This document shows, piece after piece, positions 1 to 9,430 of a stretch of DNA of 12,038 nucleotides (position 1 is the first letter of the stretch; each line of letters opens with the position of its first letter). The DNA is from Bacillota bacterium. Its GTDB lineage: Bacteria; Bacillota; Clostridia; Christensenellales; Aristaeellaceae. A program made the translations under genes and the position numbers. A model generated the notes under the pieces. It did not search any database and was not told the origin of the DNA. It saw only the letters and a program-made list of their open reading frames with translations. The DNA lies in NCBI GenBank assembly GCA_023395615.1, contig JAEWYP010000012.1, positions 1-12,038 of the forward strand, in the 5' to 3' direction.

Positions 1-3
1 GTA

Positions 4-80
4 TGGTGGGATTAGTAGGGCTCGAACCTATGACCTCCACGATGTCAACGTGGCGCTCTAACCAACTGAGCTATAATCCC
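4..80 (-). tRNA. tRNA-Val (anticodon GAC)
   Basis: A complete 77-nt cloverleaf is read on the minus strand. The acceptor strands GGGATTA and TAATCCC pair fully. The D arm is GCTC/GAGC. The anticodon stem CCACG/CGTGG encloses the loop TTGACAT, which places GAC at the anticodon (plus positions 44-46), so it reads valine GUC/GUU codons. The T loop is TTCGAGC. The discriminator A and the CCA end are encoded in the DNA (positions 4-7), so maturation would not need CCA addition. The outermost pair of the T stem appears to be an A-C mismatch (ATAGG against CCTAC); the other four pairs are sound. It has its own promoter and may be the first of a tRNA cluster running off the left edge, which cannot be seen. 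Confidence 0.95.
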
Positions 81-107
81 ATCGATTCTGTTCAAGCGAC
101 GTGATAT

Positions 108-136
108 ATGATAGCATAAGGCAGGTATTTTTGCAA
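108..136 (-). promoter_or_regulatory. sigma-A type promoter for tRNA-Val
   Basis: On the minus strand a -35 box TTGCAA (131-136) lies exactly 17 bp from a -10 box TATCAT (108-113). The -10 box is preceded by TGC, an extended -10 motif. Transcription would start near position 101, about 20 nt before the mature tRNA 5' end. This gives the tRNA independent expression from the upstream acetyltransferase. The assignment is by motif only. Confidence 0.75.
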
Positions 137-247
137 GGGTATAAATGGATAAAACCCCCGCCAAACTGTGGTTTCCGCATGCCTGCAGAAAGCAAAACCT
201 CGTCGCCGTCCTACGCCTGCCGGGGCAGAGTCCGTGGCTCTCCCCTT

Positions 248-751
248 TCACGTAAGCTGCTTTTCCAGCAGGTAAAACAAGCCCTTGCGCCAGTTCGCCT
301 CACCACGCTTGCGGTACCCCAGACGGTCATACATCCGCAGAGCGTGCGGGTTCTGGGAAAAGGCGTCCAGCCGGATATCAACGTAGCCGCGTTCGCGGGC
401 CCAGTCTTCCACATCGGCCATCAGGGTGCGACCTGTGCCCTGCCCCTGTGCGGTTGGGGACACACAAAGCCGGTGGACAATCAGGTACGGTTCCCCACCC
501 TGCCAGGAGGCGGCGGCATAATCCTCCCGGCAATCCGGGTTACATTCCGCATTGATCACCACAGCGGCCGTAATGGTGCCATTCTCGTTCTCGGTCACAT
601 ACAGGCTGCCTTTTTCGTAATCGGCACGCAGGATTTCCGGGGTCGGATAGACTTCATCCCATTGTGGAATGCCGTTGCGGTTCATATCCTGTATCGCGTC
701 GCGGAAAACCGCATCAATTACGGGAAGGTCCTCCGCACAAGCAGCGCGCAT
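248..751 (-). CDS. GNAT-family N-acetyltransferase
   Basis: The product is a 167-residue single-domain acetyltransferase of the GNAT fold, which moves an acetyl group from acetyl-CoA to an amine. Its substrate cannot be told from sequence. The family signature is clear: beta-4 (YLIVHRLCVSP, about residues 89-99) leads into the pyrophosphate-binding motif A loop QGQGTG (102-107). Then come the motif B region with N134 and the conserved ALRMYDRLGY (137-146). The chosen start is the ATG at 751. It has AAAGGGG (761-767) nine bases upstream, whereas the TTG at 772 lies against the rpoC hairpin and an ATG at 760 has no spaced ribosome binding site. It follows rpoC on the same strand, about 60 bp beyond its stop and just past a hairpin with a poor T tract. 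Expression by readthrough from rpoBC is therefore likely, as no separate promoter is evident. No signal peptide or membrane segment is seen. A side-chain or small-molecule acetylase is possible; similarity to RimI is not specific. Confidence 0.88.
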   Translation of the reverse strand: MRAACAEDLPVIDAVFRDAIQDMNRNGIPQWDEVYPTPEILRADYEKGSLYVTENENGTITAAVVINAECNPDCREDYAAASWQGGEPYLIVHRLCVSPTAQGQGTGRTLMADVEDWARERGYVDIRLDAFSQNPHALRMYDRLGYRKRGEANWRKGLFYLLEKQLT

Positions 752-772
752 CGCGCCCATCCCCTTTATCAA

Positions 773-804
773 ATCGGCGGAAAGGCAAGTGCCTTTCCGC
801 CGAT
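773..804 (-). terminator. hairpin after rpoC (partial terminator)
   Basis: A perfect 15-bp inverted repeat (773-787 with 790-804) has only AG between the arms and starts eight bases past the rpoC stop codon. On the minus strand it is followed by just TTT then GATAAA, so it is a weak intrinsic terminator; the plus strand offers only TTTT within CGTTTTAG. It may stabilise the rpoC 3' end or attenuate transcription into the acetyltransferase gene, whose ribosome binding site begins a few bases after it. Confidence 0.6.
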
Positions 805-812
805 CGTTTTAG

Positions 813-4388
<3,576 letters not shown>

Positions 4389-4396
4389 GGTGGCCA

Positions 4397-4403
4397 CTCC
4401 TTT
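4397..4403 (-). promoter_or_regulatory. rpoC ribosome binding site deciding the TTG start
   Basis: AAAGGAG on the minus strand is followed by an 8-nt spacer and then TTG TTT GAA CTG. The GTG at 4397 overlaps the last base of this motif and cannot be served by it. This supports a TTG initiation codon for rpoC and a protein three residues shorter than the longest reading. Confidence 0.8.
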
Positions 4404-4445
4404 CGGGCTTAGACAATCAAGGGTTGACGCATTCGTGCCGCCAGC

Positions 4446-4502
4446 CCGTATCCGGGGCGCCGCCCGTTTCAGGCGGCGCGCAGCGGATACGGTCCGTTTT
4501 TT
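4446..4502 (+). terminator. rpoB-rpoC intergenic hairpin, terminator-like on the opposite strand
   Basis: CCGTATCCG (4446-4454) pairs with CGGATACGG (4484-4492), and inside it GCGCCGCC (4457-4464) pairs with GGCGGCGC (4472-4479) around a 7-nt loop. On the plus strand, antisense to the operon, it is followed by TCCG and six T (4497-4502), which fits an intrinsic terminator for antisense transcripts. On the minus strand it is preceded by the A tract and followed by GC-rich sequence, so it should not stop rpoBC mRNA. There it could act as a processing or stability structure between the two messages. Confidence 0.6.
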
Positions 4503-4508
4503 CGCGGT

Positions 4509-7500
4509 TTATACTTCGTCGTCGGGCTTGGGCTTTTCGCCGCTGCCTTCGTCGTCCAGGTCAATCCCCAGATCGTCGCCCAAATCCATGTTGAAATCAT
4601 CCAGGTCGTCGTCATCCAGGTTGAAATCGACGTCCAGCGAATCGGTATCTTCGTCGGTTTCCTCCTCGGCGGCGGGTTCTTCCTCCGTGGGTTCCTCGGC
4701 GGGTTCTTCCGCTTCATAACGGTCGCTGCCCGGCGTCTCGTCCAGATCGTCGTCGTCCAGCTCGCGGATGATAATTTCGTTCTTTTCAGCATCCAGCACA
4801 CGAACGTCCAGCGCCAGAGACTGCAGTTCCTTCAACAGCACCTTGAAGCTCTCCGGCACGCCCGGGGCGGGGATATTGGTGCCCTTTACGATCGCTTCGT
4901 AGGTCTTTACACGGCCTACGATATCGTCGGATTTCACCGTCAGGATTTCCTGCAGGGTGTTGGCCGCACCATAGGCTTCCAGCGCCCACACTTCCATTTC
5001 GCCGAAGCGCTGGCCGCCAAACTGGGCTTTGCCGCCCAGAGGCTGCTGCGTAACCAGCGAATAGGGGCCGACCGAGCGGGCGTGCATCTTATCATCCACC
5101 AGATGGTGGAGCTTTAAGAAGTACATAATGCCCACGGTCACGCGGTTTTCAAACCTGTCGCCCGTACGTCCGTCATAAAGCACCGTTTTACCGTCCGGGT
5201 CCATCCCGGCTTTTTCCAGACAGCCCTGGATTTCATCAAACGTGGCGCCGTCGAATACCGGGGTGGCCACATGCCAGCCCAGCGCTCTGGCTGCCATACC
5301 CAGATGGACTTCCAGCACCTGCCCGATATTCATACGGGAAGGCACGCCCATGGGGTTGAGCACGATCTGCAGCGGGGTACCGTCCGGCATGAAAGGCATG
5401 TCCTCTTCGCGAAGGATACGGGATACAACGCCCTTGTTACCATGGCGGCCTGCCATTTTATCGCCGACGCTGATTTTACGCTTCTGAGCGATGTACACGC
5501 GCACCATCTTGTTAACGCCGGGGCTGAGTTCGTCCTTATTCTCGCGGGTGAAAATTTTCACGTCCACCACGATGCCGCCTTCGCCGTGCGGCACGCGCAG
5601 TGAGGTGTCGCGCACCTCGCGGGCTTTTTCGCCGAAGATAGCGCGCAGCAGGCGTTCCTCGGCAGTCAGATCGGTTTCGCCCTTGGGTGTTACCTTACCG
5701 ACCAGAATATCGCCCGCACGCACTTCCGCGCCGATGCGTACGATGCCTTCCTCATCCAGATCCTTCACGGCATCGTCGCCGATATTGGGAATATCGCGGG
5801 TAATCTCCTCCGGCCCCAGCTTGGTTTCACGGGCTTCGGATTCGAACTCCTCAATATGGATGGAGGTATACAAGTCTTCTTTGACCAGTTTTTCGCTGAT
5901 GAGCACGGCGTCTTCGTAGTTATAACCTTCCCAGGTCATAAACCCGATCAGCACGTTGCGGCCCAGGCCGATCTCGCCCATCTCGGTCGAGGGGCCGTCC
6001 GCGATCAGGTCACCTTTTTCAATCTTCTGGCCGGCTTTCACGCGCGGGCGCTGGTTGATGCAGGTGCCCTGGTTGCTGCGGGCAAACTTTTGCAGGTGGT
6101 AGCGGTGGCGTTCCTTGTGTTCGTCCACCACGATCACTTCGTCGCCGGCGACCTTTTCCACGGTGCCGTCCTGTTTGCACAGGATCACGGCGCCGCTGTC
6201 CTGCGCGGCTTTAAACTCCATGCCTGTACCCACAATAGGCGCTTCAGGCACCAGCAGCGGCACCGCCTGGCGCTGCATGTTGGAACCCATCAGGGCGCGG
6301 TTTGCGTCGTCGTTTTCCAGGAAGGGAATCATGGCCGTTGCCACGGAAACCACCTGGCGGGGACTCACATCGATGTAATCCACCTGATCGGGGGATACCT
6401 CCATGATTTCCGCCTTGTCACGCACGGTGATACGGTCCCGCACAAACGATCCGTCCGGGTTCAGGGCTTCGTTGGCCTGCGCGACCTTGTAGAAGTCCTC
6501 TTCGTCGGCGGTCATGTATACGATATCGCCGGTCACCTTGTGGGTTTTTTTATCCACGCGGCGATAAGGCGCTTCGATGAAGCCGTATTCGTTGATGCGG
6601 GCATACGTCGCCAGCGAACCGATCAGACCGATGTTCGGGCCTTCAGGCGTCTCAATGGGGCAGATGCGCGCGTAATGGCTGTAATGCACGTCGCGAACCT
6701 CGAACGAGGCGCGGTCACGGTTCAAACCGCCGGGACCCAACGCGGACAGACGGCGTTTGTTGGTCAGTTCTGCCAGCGGGTTGGGCTGGTCCATGAACTG
6801 GGACAGCTGGGAGGAACCGAAGAACTCCTTAATGGCGGCGCTGACGGGGCGGATGTTAATCAGCTCCCCGGGACGCACATCATTGGCGTCCTGTATGGCC
6901 ATACGCTCGCGCACTACGCGTTCCAGACGGCTTAAGCCAATGCGGATCTGGTTTTGCAGCAGCTCGCCCACACGGCGCAGGCGACGGTTGCCCAAATGGT
7001 CGATATCGTCGGTGTTACCGATTCCGTAAGGTAAACCCAGCAGGTAGCTTACAGAGGCAACGATATCATCGGTCAGGATATGCTTGGGCGCCAGATTGTG
7101 GGCGTTGTCGCAGATTGCCTGTTTCAGTTGCGCTTCGTCGTTTCCGCAAGCGTCCAGAATGGCTTTCAGCGTGGGATAATGCACCATCTCCAGCACGCCG
7201 CAGTCCTTGGGGTCGAAAGGCAGGTAATTTTTCGCATCGACAAAATGGTTGCCGACTACCTTGTGAACGTGACCGTCCACATCGATCAAAGCGGTGTTGA
7301 TCCCGCTGTTCTGGATTGCGCGCGCCACGTCGATATCAATTTTCTCTCCGGCTTTCACAAACAGCTCGCCCGTCTGCGGGTCCGCGATGTCCTGCGCCGC
7401 TACGTGGCCCTGAATCCGGGTGGCCAGCGAAAGTTTTTTATTGAATTTATAACGACCTACGCGCATCAGGTCGTACCGTTTCGGATCGAAGAAAAGGGAG

Positions 7501-8267
7501 TTCAGCAGGCTCTGCGCGCTATCCCGTGTGGGCGGCTCGCCGGGCTTCTGCCGTTTGTAAATTTCAATCAGGCCCTCTTCCTGGTTGCTGGCGTTGTCGC
7601 CGCGCTGCAGGGTGGCCTTCAGGCGTTCATCTTCCCCCAGAAGCGCCTCAATCTCCGCGTCGGTGCCGTATCCGAGGGCGCGCAGGATCACGGTGATGGG
7701 CAGTTTGCGGGCACGGTCAATGCGTACCCAAAGCACATCGTTGGAGTCGGTTTCATACTCCAGCCATGCGCCGCGGTTCGGGATAATGGTAGTGGAAAAC
7801 AGGTGTTTTCCGGCTTTGTCGATCGTATCTCCGTAATAGACGCCGGGAGAACGAACCAACTGGCTGACAATGACGCGCTCAGCCCCGTTGATGATAAAGG
7901 TACCATGTTCGGTCATGAGGGGGAAGTCACCCATGAAGACGTCGGATTCCTTGATTTCGCCCGTTTCACGGTTCTTTAACCGGGCAAACACCTTCAGCGG
8001 CGCCGCGTACGTCATATCGCGTTCCTTGCAGCGCTCCACGCTGTTTTTGGGTTCGTCCAGAGAATAATCGACAAACTCCAAAACCAGGTTGTCGGTGTAG
8101 TCGGTGATTGGCGAAACGTCGGCAAGCACCTCACGGAGGTCTTCTTTCAGAAAGCGTTCGTAGCTGTTCTTCTGCACCTCGATCAGATCGGGCATGTCCA
8201 ATACTTCATCGACGCGCGAGAAGCTCATGCGCTTTCTCAGCTTCCCCATTTGTACCTCATGCACCAT
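4509..8267 (-). CDS. rpoB: DNA-directed RNA polymerase subunit beta
   Basis: This is the second-largest catalytic subunit of RNA polymerase, 1252 residues, which pairs with RpoC to form the active-centre cleft. Recognisable parts are the N-terminal MSFSRVDEVLDMPDLIEVQ, the rifamycin-pocket segment FFGSSQLSQFMDQPNPLAEL (roughly 480-500) running into TNKRRLSALGPGG, the fork region CPIETPEGPNIGL, and GDKMAGRHGNKG at 935-946 with the conserved lysines near the active site. The start ATG at 8267 gives MVHEVQMGK, matching clostridial homologues, and is preceded by AAGGGGTGAT. Upstream in-frame codons (GTG at 8279) overlap that site. Two oddities stand out. Asn503 occupies the place of E. coli His526. 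Residues 1169-1252 form a tail in which 42 of 84 residues are Asp or Glu. It is first in the rpoBC transcript, and no rplJL precedes it. Confidence 0.98.
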   Translation of the reverse strand: MVHEVQMGKLRKRMSFSRVDEVLDMPDLIEVQKNSYERFLKEDLREVLADVSPITDYTDNLVLEFVDYSLDEPKNSVERCKERDMTYAAPLKVFARLKNRETGEIKESDVFMGDFPLMTEHGTFIINGAERVIVSQLVRSPGVYYGDTIDKAGKHLFSTTIIPNRGAWLEYETDSNDVLWVRIDRARKLPITVILRALGYGTDAEIEALLGEDERLKATLQRGDNASNQEEGLIEIYKRQKPGEPPTRDSAQSLLNSLFFDPKRYDLMRVGRYKFNKKLSLATRIQGHVAAQDIADPQTGELFVKAGEKIDIDVARAIQNSGINTALIDVDGHVHKVVGNHFVDAKNYLPFDPKDCGVLEMVHYPTLKAILDACGNDEAQLKQAICDNAHNLAPKHILTDDIVASVSYLLGLPYGIGNTDDIDHLGNRRLRRVGELLQNQIRIGLSRLERVVRERMAIQDANDVRPGELINIRPVSAAIKEFFGSSQLSQFMDQPNPLAELTNKRRLSALGPGGLNRDRASFEVRDVHYSHYARICPIETPEGPNIGLIGSLATYARINEYGFIEAPYRRVDKKTHKVTGDIVYMTADEEDFYKVAQANEALNPDGSFVRDRITVRDKAEIMEVSPDQVDYIDVSPRQVVSVATAMIPFLENDDANRALMGSNMQRQAVPLLVPEAPIVGTGMEFKAAQDSGAVILCKQDGTVEKVAGDEVIVVDEHKERHRYHLQKFARSNQGTCINQRPRVKAGQKIEKGDLIADGPSTEMGEIGLGRNVLIGFMTWEGYNYEDAVLISEKLVKEDLYTSIHIEEFESEARETKLGPEEITRDIPNIGDDAVKDLDEEGIVRIGAEVRAGDILVGKVTPKGETDLTAEERLLRAIFGEKAREVRDTSLRVPHGEGGIVVDVKIFTRENKDELSPGVNKMVRVYIAQKRKISVGDKMAGRHGNKGVVSRILREEDMPFMPDGTPLQIVLNPMGVPSRMNIGQVLEVHLGMAARALGWHVATPVFDGATFDEIQGCLEKAGMDPDGKTVLYDGRTGDRFENRVTVGIMYFLKLHHLVDDKMHARSVGPYSLVTQQPLGGKAQFGGQRFGEMEVWALEAYGAANTLQEILTVKSDDIVGRVKTYEAIVKGTNIPAPGVPESFKVLLKELQSLALDVRVLDAEKNEIIIRELDDDDLDETPGSDRYEAEEPAEEPTEEEPAAEEETDEDTDSLDVDFNLDDDDLDDFNMDLGDDLGIDLDDEGSGEKPKPDDEV

Positions 8268-8274
8268 ATATGCA

Positions 8275-8284
8275 ATCACCCCTT
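8275..8284 (-). promoter_or_regulatory. rpoB ribosome binding site
   Basis: AAGGGGTGAT on the minus strand is complementary through GGTGAT to the 16S rRNA 3' end and lies 7 nt before the ATG at 8267. It argues against the in-frame GTG at 8279. A second ATG at 8249 has only GAGG at short spacing and would remove the conserved MVHEVQ start. Confidence 0.7.
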
Positions 8285-8346
8285 ATGTTCTCGCACCGCG
8301 TCGCAGGATACGGTCGCCGGGTGACCCGTCATCAGGAAAGTTCCTG

Positions 8347-8375
8347 TTGATTTTTTCCCGTTGTGCATGTACAAT
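8347..8375 (+). promoter_or_regulatory. candidate promoter for the RseC-like gene
   Basis: TTGATT (8347-8352) and TACAAT (8370-8375) are 17 bp apart on the plus strand, so transcription would start near 8382. This leaves a leader of about 140 nt before the ATG at 8521. It faces the rpoB promoter, so the two transcripts would overlap at their 5' ends. No better plus-strand promoter was found closer to the gene; the boxes are moderate matches. Confidence 0.5.
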
Positions 8376-8430
8376 ACGTGTTAACGGGTGGGCATGGCTC
8401 CGCATAGTAACGATACTGATGCAAGTTTAT

Positions 8431-8459
8431 ATTTTATCACTCGCGGCGTCCGCTGTCAA
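8431..8459 (-). promoter_or_regulatory. rpoBC promoter
   Basis: On the minus strand a perfect -35 TTGACA (8454-8459) is 17 bp from TAAAAT (8431-8436). The predicted start is near 8424, giving an rpoB leader of about 155 nt. The leader contains short inverted repeats, among them CAGGAA/TTCCTG and CGGGT/ACCCG, but no terminator facing rpoB. This is a strong consensus promoter, as expected for a core polymerase operon. Confidence 0.8.
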
Positions 8460-8520
8460 GCACTGCTCCGCGATGGACGGATTGTTTCCGCGTTTTAATT
8501 TCTGCAAGGAGAATGGATCA

Positions 8521-8961
8521 ATGACGAAATTTGGACAGGTTTACGCATATGACGAGAAAAAAGAAATCGCTTCCATCCGTTTCGAGCGCCCGGAAGCCTG
8601 TAAAAAGTGCGGCGCCTGCGGCGCAGGCACGCAGACCGGCACGATCAACCTGAAAGGAAATTGTAAAACCGGCGACTGGGTACGGGTGGAATTTCCGGAA
8701 GGCCGGTTTTTAGAAGCGACCACAATTGCCTATGTGATCCCGCTGGTGGGCCTGTTTGCCGGGCTTGGGCTTGGCTGGCTGCTGGGCGCGGGCAGCGATG
8801 TGGGGATGCTGCTGGGCGCTTTAGCCGGTTTGGGCTTGTCGGTCGGTATTCTGTACCTGGTAGAAAAACGGGTTTCCGGCAAACCGGAATGGACGCCCCG
8901 CATTACCGCCGTTTACGACACCCTTCCAACCGAGGAAGAAATCGGCTGTCGCGTGGAGTAA
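8521..8961 (+). CDS. RseC/MucC-type SoxR-reducing system family membrane protein
   Basis: The product is a 146-residue protein with the layout of the RseC family (positive regulator of sigma-E / SoxR reducing system). A cytosolic N-terminal part carries the cysteine cluster C27-x2-C30-x2-C33 and a further C48. Two hydrophobic helices follow (about 66-89 and 94-115), with a short acidic C-terminus. In proteobacteria RseC helps reduce SoxR's iron-sulfur cluster alongside Rsx/Rnf electron transport; in clostridia its task is less clear and may be linked to Rnf or other redox input. The four cysteines could bind an Fe-S cluster or metal; this is inference. The start ATG has AAGGAG (8506-8511) nine bases upstream. 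The longer reading frame back to 8194 would run antisense into rpoB and is not credible. It is divergent from rpoB and stands alone; no convincing terminator follows. No rnf or soxR genes are in view. Confidence 0.75.
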   Translation: MTKFGQVYAYDEKKEIASIRFERPEACKKCGACGAGTQTGTINLKGNCKTGDWVRVEFPEGRFLEATTIAYVIPLVGLFAGLGLGWLLGAGSDVGMLLGALAGLGLSVGILYLVEKRVSGKPEWTPRITAVYDTLPTEEEIGCRVE

Positions 8962-9205
8962 AACGTCTTTCAGGCACCCGATCGAAAACACGAATCTGAT
9001 TGCAAACCGAAGGCAGATTTTCTGGGTTGGTGGCCCGCGCGCTATATCCGCCGGCTGAAACAGCGGCGTCGGTTTGTCCATGTTTTCGCCAGCCTTGCCA
9101 TCGGTTCTGCGAAAACCCTGCATCCATAGGGTTTCATGCCCTATCGCAACGGCAGAGGCGATGTAACTTCGCGACGCTTTACTCTGTTCAAGCGCAGGGT
9201 ATTGT
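8962..9205. other. gene-free spacer between the RseC-like gene and the rnj promoter
   Basis: No credible coding region was found on either strand. It holds a small hairpin ATAGGG/CCCTAT with a 7-nt loop (9126-9144) that lacks a T tract, and a loose AATCTG/CAGATT pair (8993-9019) that is too weak to call a terminator for the RseC-like gene. Minus-strand frames crossing here have no ribosome binding site or recognisable protein features. Confidence 0.5.
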
Positions 9206-9213
9206 GATATAAT
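9205..9213 (+). promoter_or_regulatory. extended -10 promoter for RNase J
   Basis: A perfect TATAAT (9208-9213) is preceded by TGA, giving the TGN extended -10 motif. The -35 region, TGTTCA at 9185-9190 with 17-bp spacing, is poor, as is common with extended -10 promoters. The start would be near 9220, leaving a leader of about 210 nt before the coding region. Confidence 0.65.
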
Positions 9214-9219
9214 GGGACT

Positions 9220-9416
9220 GTTATAGGGGATCGTTAGCCGATTTCGTGCGAAAAGTGCATTCCCTTTACGGGATCGCTCTCCAGGATTGAAAGCTGGCAC
9301 GATAGTGCCGCTGCCAATATACGCTAAGAAGATTTTCGCTCGAGGGAAGCGCGTCGCGCTTTTCACGAGGAAGACGACCCAAATCTTGTGCGTCGCCATG
9401 CGTCGCCATTACTTGA
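9220..9416 (+). promoter_or_regulatory. long 5' leader of the RNase J mRNA
   Basis: The leader carries several foldable stretches. One is GGCAC-GATA-GTGCC, extended by AGC/GCT (9292-9312). Another is AAGCGCG/CGCGCTT around a single T (9347-9361), which runs into a short TTTT. A third is a perfect 10-bp tandem duplication (9390-9409) just before the ribosome binding site. No known riboswitch was recognised. An in-frame open stretch from a TTG at 9287 crosses the leader, but the family register argues it is not part of the protein. Confidence 0.4.
9390..9409 (+). repeat. perfect tandem duplication GCGTCGCCAT x2
   Basis: Two adjacent identical 10-base units lie eight bases upstream of the AAAGGAGG (9417-9424) of the RNase J gene. 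It is probably a small slippage duplication, but it lies where it could affect translation initiation. Confidence 0.8.
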
Positions 9417-9430
9417 AAGGAGGTTCTCGC

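Noticed and set aside
4..80. A-C mismatch at the outer T-stem pair of tRNA-Val as a sign of a pseudogene
   Set aside because: All other stems pair, CCA is encoded and the promoter is strong, so a single outer mismatch is tolerated.
5856..6935. 359-codon plus-strand open frame antisense to rpoB
   Set aside because: It is the same kind of shadow, rich in His, Ala and Val from reverse-complemented RpoB codons, with no motif or ribosome binding site.
8194..8520. Upstream in-frame extension of the RseC-like gene
   Set aside because: It would run antisense into rpoB and across both promoters. The ATG at 8521 has a good ribosome binding site and begins the conserved part.
9220..9416. T-box or other known riboswitch in the RNase J leader
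   Set aside because: No T-box sequence, no antiterminator/terminator pair with a proper T run, and no recognised ligand-binding core.
9287..9430. Basic in-frame extension of RNase J from a TTG codon
   Set aside because: The ATG at 9431 has a near-perfect AAAGGAGG and gives 555 residues, with catalytic residues at Bacillus J1 numbering. The extension covers the repeats and hairpins of the leader.
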